A program made the position numbers and the translations under genes. Below the pieces are notes generated by a model. That model searched no databases. It had not been told where the DNA came from and saw only the letters and a program-made list of their open reading frames with translations. Shown here piece after piece: positions 16,760 through 24,475 of a DNA stretch of 41,924 bases (within the stretch, counting starts at the first letter, position 1; each line of letters starts with the position of its first letter). The stretch is from assembly GCF_019249295.1 (NCBI RefSeq), contig NZ_JAESDH010000034.1, positions 1 to 41,924 of the forward strand. The letters are read 5' to 3'. The stretch comes from Alteromonas antoniana (GTDB taxonomy: Bacteria; Pseudomonadota; Gammaproteobacteria; Enterobacterales; Alteromonadaceae).

Positions 16760-17449
16760 CTACAGCTTAGTTGAAAAACGGTAACCGGCACCACGTACCG
16801 TTTGAATCATGGCGTCGTGACTATGCTTTGAGATGGCTTTTCGCAGGCGGCGGATATGCACATCAACAGTTCGGTCTTCAACGTAAACGTTTGTTCCCCA
16901 TACATTATCCAGCAACAACTCACGACTGTATACCCGTTCCGGATGCGTCATGAAGAAATGCAGCAGCTTGAATTCAGTAGGGCCCATATCCAGCGGCTCA
17001 TCATTCGCCATTACCCGGTGAGAAATAGGCTCAAGCTTCAGGCCATTGAACTCGATGGGCTCTTCATTTGACGTCGGGGTAACCCGCCTCATCACAGCTT
17101 TTATCCGCGCAATCAGCTCTTTAGGTGAAAAGGGCTTGGTGATGTAATCATCAGCACCGGCATCCAGGCCGCGTATTTTGTCTTCTTCTTCGCCGCGAGC
17201 TGTCAGCATGATCACCGGAATATCCCGGGTAAACTCGTGCTGCTTTAAACTTTTCGCAAGTTGTACACCGCTTCCGCCTGGTAACATCCAGTCTAACAGA
17301 ATGAGATCCGGGTACGGCTCGCATATTTTTTCCTGTGCGATATCGTAATCTTCTGCTTCTACTGTAGTGAAGCCCGATTGCTCCAGTACAAACTTCAGCA
17401 TTTCACGAATTGGCGCTTCATCCTCAACCAACAATACCGTTCGAGACAT
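16760..17449 (-). CDS. phoB: PhoB phosphate-regulon response regulator
   Basis: The product has 229 residues, the same length as the E. coli protein. The receiver domain has the acidic pocket E9/D10, phosphorylated D53 (LILLDWMLPGGSG) and K105 (TKPFSPKEL). The C-terminal winged helix is OmpR/PhoB type with GPTEFKLLHFFMTHPERVYS and VDVHIRRLRKAI. The ATG at 17449 is preferred over 17467 because AGGA lies upstream and the N-terminus then aligns with E. coli PhoB. A Pho box just upstream indicates autoregulation. Confidence 0.96.
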   Translation of the reverse strand: MSRTVLLVEDEAPIREMLKFVLEQSGFTTVEAEDYDIAQEKICEPYPDLILLDWMLPGGSGVQLAKSLKQHEFTRDIPVIMLTARGEEEDKIRGLDAGADDYITKPFSPKELIARIKAVMRRVTPTSNEEPIEFNGLKLEPISHRVMANDEPLDMGPTEFKLLHFFMTHPERVYSRELLLDNVWGTNVYVEDRTVDVHIRRLRKAISKHSHDAMIQTVRGAGYRFSTKL

Positions 17450-17497
17450 AGATTGTTTCCTGCTCATATCAAAACGCCGCTATTATTCATATTCACT

Positions 17498-17515
17498 GTG
17501 ACAGTTTTATTAAAG
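17498..17515 (-). promoter_or_regulatory. phoB: Pho box upstream of phoB
   Basis: The minus strand reads CTTTAAT-AAAA-CTGTCAC, 49 bases before the phoB start. The 17 bases at 17496-17512 are identical to 7741-7757 upstream of the DUF3450-TonB operon. Autoregulation of phoB by PhoB is established in enterobacteria. Confidence 0.75.
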
Positions 17516-17650
17516 GGATTACATATTTGTGTCAAGTCTGTGACGCAAAACTTCAGGTTAAAGCATGTGCAATTCGCTTGTTTATTCACAGCTTTACGCA
17601 TATTCTTTGCACTGGTAAGTACTTTTTGTAGCTAAGAAGGTGTCGTATAC

Positions 17651-19384
17651 ATGGGAACCGTGAAGACTGGACTGTCAAGGAAGTTACTGACTCGCGTTCT
17701 TTCGGTTTATTTTGTATTGACCCTGATCGTGACAATTGGTCAGATTTTTACAGAGTATCTCAGCACCAAAAACCACATCGAGGGAGAGCTTCAAACCCTC
17801 AAAAATACCTTTTCTACCAGTCTGACCCGGGCCATATGGGAACTCAACACACCGCAAGCCAAGTCTATCGGCCAGGGCTTGATGGAGCTGCCAATTGTGG
17901 TGGGCGTGCAGATTCGTGATGAGAACGGTAACGTTATTGTGGCTAAAGGTGAATATATTGCCATGCAGGGCCAGCCCGTGCAGGACGGTATTTTACAAGA
18001 CCATGTGGGCGGCCTGTTTTCCTACAGCTTTCCACTCATTTTCAAGTTTTCCGGGCGCGAGTCTAACGTTGGCGACGTTACGCTGTATTCCAGCTTCGAT
18101 ACTATATTCAGCCGCATCGAAGTAGGTATTTTCTTTCTGATCGGTAACGCCATAGTCAAAACCGCATTTTTAGTGTTCCTGTTTATGACGGCATTCCGCC
18201 GTATGTTATCCGAACCCTTATCAGAAATTACCGACGAAATGAGCTCGTTTAACCCTGAGCACCCGGAAGAGTCGCGAATTAATGTGGTGCTGGATGACGA
18301 CAACGAACTGCAACAACTGAAAGAGTCTTACAATAAAGTCATCGATGACCTTGTGGCCTCGCAGTCAAAGCTTCGCGGTACACAGGAAGAGCTGCAAGCC
18401 GCCAACAAAAAACTGGATGATCAGAACCTGATCCTTGAGCAGGAGGTCGCGAAGAAAACGGCGTCACTGTCTCAAATTATGCTGGATCTGGAGCAGCAGA
18501 AAGACGAGCTGATAGCTAACCAGCGTGAGTTACGTCAGGAGAATGAAAATCGCCAGTACATTGAAGACGAGCTGCGAAAGCGAAACGCTGAGCTGGCGCA
18601 ATCAATGGAAACCCTGAAGCTGGCAAAAGATCAGTTACTGGAATCAGAACGGATGGCGTCGCTGGGTGGTCTGGTGGCAGGTATCGCTCACGACGTCAAT
18701 ACGCCACTGGGTGTCGGTGTCACCGCAGCCAGCTTCCTGGAAGAGCGTATTCAGACATTAAAAACGGCATATGAAGACAAATCACTGACCAATAAAACCA
18801 TGTCCAACTTTGTCAGCGAAGCTGAGCAAACTACTAATTTGTTGCTCAGTAACCTCAACCGCGCGTCAGAGCTTATTGCCAGCTTTAAACAGGTTGCCGT
18901 CGATCAGGCCAGTGAGGCAGAACGACAGTTTAATCTGAACACCTACTTGCACGAAGTGCTGCAATCTCTGCAACCCAGTTTCAAACAGACACGGCATAGG
19001 GTAGACATCCGTTGTCCGGATGATCTTGAAGTTCGATGTGCGCCCGGCGTCATTGCCCAGATCGCAACCAACATGATAATGAACTCAGTGAATCATGGTT
19101 TTGAAGATAAATCAGACGGTCACATCATTCTGGATATCAAAGAAGACGGTGATGATGTTGTCATGAATTACCGGGATGATGGACGCGGTATGAAAGCTGA
19201 CGAGCTTGACCGACTCTTCGATGCCTTTTTTACCACTAAGCGCGGCCAGGGTGGCAGTGGGCTGGGTACCCATATCATGTACAATCTTGTCACTCAGACT
19301 CTGGGCGGCCAGATTGAAGCAAACAGCGAGCCTGGCAGAGGGCTGGAATACATCATCCGCTTCCCCAAACGCCTTAACGCCTGA
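17651..19384 (+). CDS. Orphan membrane sensor histidine kinase
   Basis: The product has 577 residues. Membrane helices at about 15-32 and 158-181 bracket a periplasmic sensor domain. A HAMP-like segment and a long coiled coil (about 235-335) follow. The H-box reads MASLGGLVAGIAHDVNTPLG (His347). The ATPase domain includes IATNMIMNSVNHGFE and DDGRGM, then GGSGLGTHIMYNLV. AAGGTG precedes the start. No response-regulator gene is adjacent and the protein has no receiver domain, so its partner is elsewhere. It diverges from phoB across about 200 bases, but control by PhoB is not evident. Confidence 0.87.
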   Translation: MGTVKTGLSRKLLTRVLSVYFVLTLIVTIGQIFTEYLSTKNHIEGELQTLKNTFSTSLTRAIWELNTPQAKSIGQGLMELPIVVGVQIRDENGNVIVAKGEYIAMQGQPVQDGILQDHVGGLFSYSFPLIFKFSGRESNVGDVTLYSSFDTIFSRIEVGIFFLIGNAIVKTAFLVFLFMTAFRRMLSEPLSEITDEMSSFNPEHPEESRINVVLDDDNELQQLKESYNKVIDDLVASQSKLRGTQEELQAANKKLDDQNLILEQEVAKKTASLSQIMLDLEQQKDELIANQRELRQENENRQYIEDELRKRNAELAQSMETLKLAKDQLLESERMASLGGLVAGIAHDVNTPLGVGVTAASFLEERIQTLKTAYEDKSLTNKTMSNFVSEAEQTTNLLLSNLNRASELIASFKQVAVDQASEAERQFNLNTYLHEVLQSLQPSFKQTRHRVDIRCPDDLEVRCAPGVIAQIATNMIMNSVNHGFEDKSDGHIILDIKEDGDDVVMNYRDDGRGMKADELDRLFDAFFTTKRGQGGSGLGTHIMYNLVTQTLGGQIEANSEPGRGLEYIIRFPKRLNA

Positions 19385-19502
19385 GTCAGGGAAGATTCGA
19401 ATAACGCATTTCCTGTTATCTTTTTATCAAATCCGCGATTGCGCCACTTGCAGTCCGTTGGTACGCTTGCCAGCCTCCTACTAAGTAACAAGACGCAATT
19501 CG

Positions 19503-20411
19503 ATGTGGTTTAAAAATTTAAAAGCGTACCAACTTACCCAGCCGCTTTCGCTGGACGATGACGATTTACAACAGCTGTTAAATGAAAATGCCTTCCGCCC
19601 ATGCGGCAGTCAGGACACGGCAACCATGGGGTTCGCCTCGCCTTTTTCGCAGGCTGGAAAAGAAGGCGGCGCCATGTTTCACAAGGTGCAGGAACGTTAC
19701 TGGATAACCGTCAAAAAGCAGGAAAAAATTCTGCCGGCAGCCGTTGTGAATGCCGAACTCGCTGATAAGGTAGCGCAAATTGAGATGGAAACCGGCTCGC
19801 CGGTAAGCAAGAAGCAACAGTCGGATCTGAAGCAGGAAATTACCACCCGGTTGTTACCTCAGGCGTTTAAAAAGAACAGCTATATTCACGGCTTTATTTC
19901 TACTCCCGAGCGTATGGTTGTCATTGACGCTTCTGCTGACGGCAAGGCCGAAGGCTGGCTGGCACTGGTTCGTAAAGCGATAGGTTCGCTGCCGGTAGTA
20001 CCACTTGCCCGCCACAGTCTGCAAAGCGAGCTGACACACTGGTTAACCGATGGCACACCAGAAGGGATCACGCTGACGGAAGAAGCCGAATTCAAGTCTA
20101 CTGACGATCTTGAAAGTGTAGTCCGTGTGAAGAATCAGCCACTGGACAGTGAGGAAATCAAGCTTCACCTGGACTCTGGCAAGCTGGTGCAAAAAGTGGG
20201 GTTCGAATATCAGGAAACCCTGACCGCGGTGATCGCTGAGGACGGCTCGTTCAAACGTGTGAAATTTACCGATCGTCTGAAAGAAGAAACTGACGACATT
20301 CCCAAAGACCAGGTAGAAGCCCGTCTGGATGCGGAATTCGCGCTTATGTCAGCCGAACTTAGTGCATTTCTGGACTTTATGCGTACGTCGTTGTCGCTGG
20401 AACAAGAGTAA
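19503..20411 (+). CDS. rdgC: RdgC recombination-associated DNA-binding protein
   Basis: The product has 302 residues, the usual RdgC length. It starts with MWFKNLKAYQLTQPL and has the conserved GFASPF segment, the Lys-rich RYWITVKKQEKILPAAVVN and the C-terminal LDAEFALMSAELSAFL. RdgC forms a ring-shaped dimer around double-stranded DNA and modulates RecA. The upstream ribosome site is weak. A G/C-rich hairpin (20426-20449) follows the stop. Confidence 0.95.
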   Translation: MWFKNLKAYQLTQPLSLDDDDLQQLLNENAFRPCGSQDTATMGFASPFSQAGKEGGAMFHKVQERYWITVKKQEKILPAAVVNAELADKVAQIEMETGSPVSKKQQSDLKQEITTRLLPQAFKKNSYIHGFISTPERMVVIDASADGKAEGWLALVRKAIGSLPVVPLARHSLQSELTHWLTDGTPEGITLTEEAEFKSTDDLESVVRVKNQPLDSEEIKLHLDSGKLVQKVGFEYQETLTAVIAEDGSFKRVKFTDRLKEETDDIPKDQVEARLDAEFALMSAELSAFLDFMRTSLSLEQE

Positions 20412-20425
20412 ACGCTATGCTATCG

Positions 20426-20449
20426 CAGCGCCCCGCTTTCCGGGCGCTG
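20426..20449 (+). terminator. Hairpin after rdgC
   Basis: CAGCGCCC pairs with GGGCGCTG across an 8-base loop, followed by the mildly T-rich TGTCTTTA. It probably terminates rdgC but lacks a strong T run. Confidence 0.6.
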
Positions 20450-20519
20450 TGTCTTTATCGTAGGTGGCTGGCTCATGTCTTCATTTACCACCCACGTCCA
20501 CCCTTCGGCTGACTCTGCC

Positions 20520-20873
20520 CTACTCTGATGTTTCCCTGTAATCCTCATGATATGCCTGTCCCCAGCTACACAGTTGTCTTAATGTAGGCTCAAGGCTGCG
20601 CCCCAATGTGGTAAGTGAATACTCCACCCGCGGAGGGACTTCGGCATAGACGACCCGATTAACCAGATTATCCCGCTCAAGTTCACGTAATTGCTGAGTC
20701 AGCATCTTCTGGGTCACCCCGGGTAGACGCCGGCGCAACTGGCTGAAACGCAGTGTCTTATGACACAAGTGCCACAGGATAACGCCTTTCCATTTGCCGC
20801 CAATCAACTCCAGCGAGACCGCCACGCCACAAATATGTTGCCGAGTTTCATTTTCTGTTGGTACAGAGGTCAT
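20520..20873 (-). CDS. HxlR-family transcriptional regulator
   Basis: The product has 117 residues of HxlR winged-helix type: CGVAVSLELIGGKWKGVILW, then LRFSQLRRRLPGVTQKMLTQ and the wing YAEVPPRVEYSLTTLG. A single cysteine (C15 in HICGVA) lies where redox- or electrophile-sensing members carry theirs. It is divergent from the oxidoreductase at 20990 with about 116 bases between. In many genomes such pairs are linked, with the regulator repressing the oxidoreductase. The dyad AAGTGCATACTT at 20915-20926 is a possible operator. Confidence 0.9.
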   Translation of the reverse strand: MTSVPTENETRQHICGVAVSLELIGGKWKGVILWHLCHKTLRFSQLRRRLPGVTQKMLTQQLRELERDNLVNRVVYAEVPPRVEYSLTTLGRSLEPTLRQLCSWGQAYHEDYRETSE

Positions 20874-20989
20874 GTCTCCCCCAATAGTTTCTTTTTGGGT
20901 ACTACCCCACTAAAAAGTGCATACTTGCGCATTTCTACTATATTGTCAAAATAGCACGCAACCCTACGTTAATACACTGGAGAAGTGAC

Positions 20990-21985
20990 ATGACAACATT
21001 TCGTGCCATGCTGATAGAAAAAGCTGACAACAAGACCTTTATTCGAACCATCACAGAACGCCAGGTTGACGATCTTCCTGCTGGATCGCTGCTGATAAAA
21101 GTACATTACTCCTCGCTTAACTATAAAGATGCACTATCGGCGACCGGAAATCCGGGCGTCTCACGTAATTTCCCCCATACACCAGGGATTGACGCAGCCG
21201 GCGTTGTCGAATCCTGTTCAGATGACCGCTTTTCTCCCGGCGATGAAGTGATTGTTACCGGTTTTGATTTGGGTATGAATACCGCCGGCGGCTTTGGCGA
21301 ATATATCCGTATACCCAGCGAATGGGCGGTGGCAAAACCTGCTGGTCTGTCACTGAAAGAGGCCATGGTGTTAGGTACTGCTGGTTTTACCGCCGGATTA
21401 TCGGTACAGGCTCTTGTTGAGCAGGGGATCACGCCGGAACAGGGCGAGATTCTGGTTACCGGCGCTACCGGCGGTGTTGGCAGTGTGGCCGTTGCCCTGC
21501 TGGCAAAAGCAGGCTTTACCGTCATCGCCTGTACTGGCAAGGCAGAACAGAAAGACTTTCTGCAATCTCTAGGTGCCAGCGACATCATCACACGGGATAC
21601 GCTGCTGGAGAACAAAGAGCGCCCCATGTTGAAAGAGCGTTTTGCCGGTGCGGTTGATTGTGTAGGCGGTGACTACCTTGCTCAGGCACTCAAATCCACA
21701 AAGTACGGCGGCGCGGTGACCTGCTGTGGCCTGACGGCGTCTCCTCAGCTTGATGTCAGTGTGTTTCCATTCATACTGCGCGGCGTGTCACTACTGGGCA
21801 TAGACTCGGTTGAGTGCCCTATGCCGCCTCGCGTTCGCCTGTGGGACAAGCTGGCCGGCGAATGGAAACTTGATACCCTCGACGCATTGACAACGGAATG
21901 CGCCCTGGACGAGTTAAGCGACAAAATAGATGCGATTCTGGAAGGTAAAGTGTCGGGCCGTACCCTGGTAAATCTGCAGCCGTAA
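20990..21985 (+). CDS. yhdH: YhdH/YhfP-family NADPH quinone oxidoreductase (acrylyl-CoA reductase type)
   Basis: The product has 331 residues of the zinc-free medium-chain dehydrogenase/reductase family: LLIKVHYSSLNYKDALSATG at the start, PHTPGIDAAGVV, and the nucleotide-binding TGATGGVGSVAVALLAKAGF. E. coli YhdH (AcuI) reduces acryloyl-CoA with NADPH. In marine bacteria AcuI also detoxifies acryloyl-CoA from DMSP breakdown, but nothing nearby shows a DMSP pathway. GGAGA precedes the ATG. A small hairpin overlaps the stop codon. Confidence 0.93.
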   Translation: MTTFRAMLIEKADNKTFIRTITERQVDDLPAGSLLIKVHYSSLNYKDALSATGNPGVSRNFPHTPGIDAAGVVESCSDDRFSPGDEVIVTGFDLGMNTAGGFGEYIRIPSEWAVAKPAGLSLKEAMVLGTAGFTAGLSVQALVEQGITPEQGEILVTGATGGVGSVAVALLAKAGFTVIACTGKAEQKDFLQSLGASDIITRDTLLENKERPMLKERFAGAVDCVGGDYLAQALKSTKYGGAVTCCGLTASPQLDVSVFPFILRGVSLLGIDSVECPMPPRVRLWDKLAGEWKLDTLDALTTECALDELSDKIDAILEGKVSGRTLVNLQP

Positions 21986-22020
21986 GGCTGTAGCGCCAAT
22001 AGACGGAAACGGGCGGTTCG

Positions 22021-22289
22021 CTAGGGTCTGTTGACCTTTGCTGTACATTTTTGCAGCGAATTGTTAGTGATTTAGGCAAGGCAGCGTTCACGCAGTGTAG
22101 CCACTCTACATAAGTGAACGATAACACAGCATAAATCACTAACAAACGCTGCCCGCTGGGTTCGGCTAAACGCGTTTTGCTCTTTGTTACGCCTCATTTG
22201 CCTAGATGACTAGGCTACAATCGGCGCGCCGCGATCAAAACGCGTTTACCCCGAACAAAATTCGTACAGCAAAGATAAACAGACCCTAG
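22021..22289. repeat. Palindromic cloverleaf element 1 (MITE-like), 269 bp
   Basis: The termini are imperfect inverted repeats of about 26 bp beginning CTAGGGTCTGTT at 22021 and ending AACAGACCCTAG at 22289. Inside are two further arms: TTGTTAGTGATTTA (22061-22074) with its exact complement at 22132-22145, and TAAACGCGTTTTG (22167-22179) with its complement at 22236-22248. Smaller arms nest in these (CGTTCAC/GTGAACG 22085-22120; GCCTAG/CTAGGC 22200-22215). There is no open reading frame. A non-autonomous mobile repeat is the most likely identity. Confidence 0.75.
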
Positions 22290-22554
22290 AGCCTGTTTAT
22301 CTTTGTTCAGTATTTATGTTGGATGCTAAAACGTCCTACTACAAGGCAGAAGCAGCGTGGTTTGGCAATCCAAATAGGCGGCCGATAACGCAGTAGTAGG
22401 GCGTTTTAGCTCCAACCCTGTGGGCAGTGGCCAGTTTTGCGCCATACGGCCCACAAATTGACTTATTCAGGCACCCTAAACGTCGCTCATTAGCGATTGC
22501 CTGGCACAAAACTGGCTGTCTGCATAAGCACTGAACAGAGATAGACAGGCTCTA
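22287..22554. repeat. Palindromic cloverleaf element 2 (MITE-like), 268 bp
   Basis: The terminal inverted repeats are 25 bp with only two mismatches: they begin TAGAGCCTGTTTATC at 22287 and end GATAGACAGGCTCTA at 22554. Two internal arms are present: GCTAAAACG.CCTACTAC (22325-22342) with its near-complement at 22393-22410, and GCCAGTTTTG at about 22430 with CAAAACTGGC at about 22507. The layout is the same as element 1, although the arm sequences differ. It abuts element 1, sharing TAG, and its right end forms the stop codon of the gene at 22552. Confidence 0.75.
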
Positions 22555-23106
22555 CAATGGGTAATAAATAATATCCAGAAAGCGCGTCATTCCGGCGTTA
22601 TCACGGTAAGCGTGGGGCTGATCGGCAGATAATATAAACTGCTCACCCGCGTTAACCGTGTGCCATGTTTCCCCCTGCGCTACCTGAAGCTCTCCCTCAA
22701 GAACATGAAGATGCTCTGTAACACCAGCCTGATGGGGTTCAGAGTGCTGGGTATGATTCTCAGTAAGGGTGATTTCAAACGTTTCAAAGCGGGTTTGCTG
22801 GCTGAAAGGAAACAGGGTTTTTACCAACATATTAGGATCACGTTTGATATCCCGCTGCTCCAGCGGCCCGTCGGTCTTCACTGACTCACCTTGTTGTGTG
22901 ATAAAAGCAGAAAACGAACACGACAACCCCGTGGCAATCTTCCACAGCGTGGCAATTGTCGGGCTCGACTCTCCGCGCTCAATCTGTCCCAGCATGGCTT
23001 TTGACACGCCGGTTGCCTGCGCGGTTTTATCCAGTGACCATCCTTTGTCTTTTCGTTGTGCCTTCAATTGACTGGCAATGTTTTGATTTATTTGTGAATG
23101 ATCCAC
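22552..23106 (-). CDS. sutR: XRE-family regulator with cupin domain, SutR/YdcN-like
   Basis: The product has 184 residues: an N-terminal helix-turn-helix (about residues 10-64; VSKAMLGQIERGESSPTIAT) and a C-terminal cupin (about 105-180; EPHQAGVTEHLHVLEGELQV). The start is a GTG at 23106 with AGGGG upstream; the longer frame to 23175 would place the start inside an operator. It is divergent from a BenE-type transporter gene, the same pairing as ydcN-ydcO in E. coli, where YdcN (SutR) regulates sulfur-use genes. Two palindromes in the gap suit autoregulation. The stop codon TAG lies in the terminal repeat of element 2. Confidence 0.88.
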   Translation of the reverse strand: MDHSQINQNIASQLKAQRKDKGWSLDKTAQATGVSKAMLGQIERGESSPTIATLWKIATGLSCSFSAFITQQGESVKTDGPLEQRDIKRDPNMLVKTLFPFSQQTRFETFEITLTENHTQHSEPHQAGVTEHLHVLEGELQVAQGETWHTVNAGEQFILSADQPHAYRDNAGMTRFLDIIYYPL

Positions 23107-23117
23107 GCCGCCCCTAT

Positions 23118-23135
23118 TGTGCGCTATAACGCACA
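23118..23135. promoter_or_regulatory. Operator palindrome 1 (SutR-like regulator)
   Basis: TGTGCGCTATAACGCACA is an 18-bp near-perfect palindrome, 12 bases upstream of the GTG of the regulator. It is repeated as operator 2 with centres 39 bp apart. Confidence 0.7.
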
Positions 23136-23156
23136 GTGTTATGTTACCAACTTCAT

Positions 23157-23174
23157 TGTGCGTTAAAGCGCACA
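23157..23174. promoter_or_regulatory. Operator palindrome 2 (SutR-like regulator)
   Basis: TGTGCGTTAAAGCGCACA shares the TGTGCG/CGCACA arms of operator 1. It lies 46 bases before the transporter ATG, where bound regulator could block or activate the divergent transporter promoter. Confidence 0.7.
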
Positions 23175-23219
23175 AATCCAGTGTACCTGTATTCGCTGCC
23201 CTTGTCAGGAGCCATCGTC

Positions 23220-24386
23220 ATGTCTGCTTATCGTATATCACATATTAGTGCTGGCCTCGCCGCTGTTGTCGTAGGCTACAGCAGCGCTGTTATTCTGGTT
23301 ATTGATGCTGCCAGACAGGCGGGAGCGACTCCAGAAATGGTGACAAGCTGGCTACTGGTACTCGGTCTGGGGATGGGTGTGTCCTGCATTTTGTTTTCAT
23401 TATGGTACAAAATGCCGGTAGTGACCGCCTGGTCCACGCCGGGCGCAGCATTTCTTATCGGCGCGGCTGCAGATTATACCCTGCCGGAAGTGATTGGCAG
23501 CTTTGTGGTAAGCGCAGTGTTTTCTATCATCGTTTCACAAAACAGGGGGTTAAGCAGGACTATTGCGAGGATCCCCCCGGCAATAGCCTCGGCAATGTTA
23601 GCCGGGATCTTGCTGCCCATTTGCCTTGGCGTCTTTACTGAAGCCGCAGTGTATCCACTTCAGACCGTCTTGTTCCTTGCTGTTTATCTGCTTGGAAGTC
23701 TCTTTTTTCCCCGCTACATGATGCTGATGTTGCTGGTATTGGCATGCGTTATCAGTTTCTCTATGGGCGTGCTTGACGACGTAACTGTGACGACACCTTC
23801 GCTTATCTGGGTAACCCCATCTTTTTCCTTATCTGCCACCATAGGTCTTGCGTTACCATTATTTGTGATCACCCTACTCTCGCAGAACTTGCCCGGCATC
23901 GCGATTCATCATGCCCACGGCTATAAGCCGGATCACAATACAGTGTTGTCGGGACTTGGCGTAATACAACTGATTCTTGCGCCTTTCGGAGGCTTCACCT
24001 TCAATCTGGCAGCTATCACTGCCGCTTTATGCATGGGAGACGATGTCGATCCCAAACCCGGGCAACGGTATCGGGCTGCCGTTGTCGCTGGCGTTGGTTA
24101 TCTGCTCATGGGGGCAATGGCATCCGTTGTCGTCGTCGTTTTCCTTTCTATGCCACCGGTAGTCGTGCATTTGCTGGCAGGACTCGCTTTACTGGCAACA
24201 TTGCAGGCATCTGTCGTACGTGCAATGGAAACGCCTGAACACCGGCAGGCGGCAACACTCACCCTGATATGTTCCGCTTCAGGTGTCACACTGGCTCAGC
24301 TAACCGCGCCGGTTTGGGGACTGGCCATTGGACTGCTTGTTGTGATGATGAGAGCGTACCCGTTTCGCCGCCACCAAAACCGGTAA
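23220..24386 (+). CDS. ydcO: BenE-family transporter, YdcO-like
   Basis: The product has 388 residues, highly hydrophobic with about 11-12 membrane segments. BenE-family motifs are visible: YSSAVILVIDAARQAG near the start, KMPVVTAWSTPGAAFLIGAA, and PFGGFTFNLAAITAALCMGD in the second half. The family is named for benzoate/H+ symport, but the true substrate of YdcO-type members is unknown. The ATG at 23220 has AGGAG upstream and replaces a longer frame that begins before the operators. Confidence 0.9.
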   Translation: MSAYRISHISAGLAAVVVGYSSAVILVIDAARQAGATPEMVTSWLLVLGLGMGVSCILFSLWYKMPVVTAWSTPGAAFLIGAAADYTLPEVIGSFVVSAVFSIIVSQNRGLSRTIARIPPAIASAMLAGILLPICLGVFTEAAVYPLQTVLFLAVYLLGSLFFPRYMMLMLLVLACVISFSMGVLDDVTVTTPSLIWVTPSFSLSATIGLALPLFVITLLSQNLPGIAIHHAHGYKPDHNTVLSGLGVIQLILAPFGGFTFNLAAITAALCMGDDVDPKPGQRYRAAVVAGVGYLLMGAMASVVVVVFLSMPPVVVHLLAGLALLATLQASVVRAMETPEHRQAATLTLICSASGVTLAQLTAPVWGLAIGLLVVMMRAYPFRRHQNR

Positions 24387-24432
24387 CCCTGTCTGACTCC
24401 TGATGCCGACTGGCAGACAAACAGCAGGCACA

Positions 24433-24457
24433 AAAAAGCCGGCGTTCGCCGGCTTTT
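24433..24457. terminator. Bidirectional intrinsic terminator
   Basis: AAAAAGCCGGC pairs with GCCGGCTTTTT around a GTTC loop, with T runs on both strands. It separates the convergent transporter and HDOD genes. Confidence 0.9.
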
Positions 24458-24475
24458 TGTTGATTCAGTAAAACA

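Noticed and set aside
17530..17560. Plus-strand Pho box for the histidine kinase at 17651
   Set aside because: TTGTGTC-AAGT-CTGTGAC has the right period, but both half-sites match the consensus poorly.
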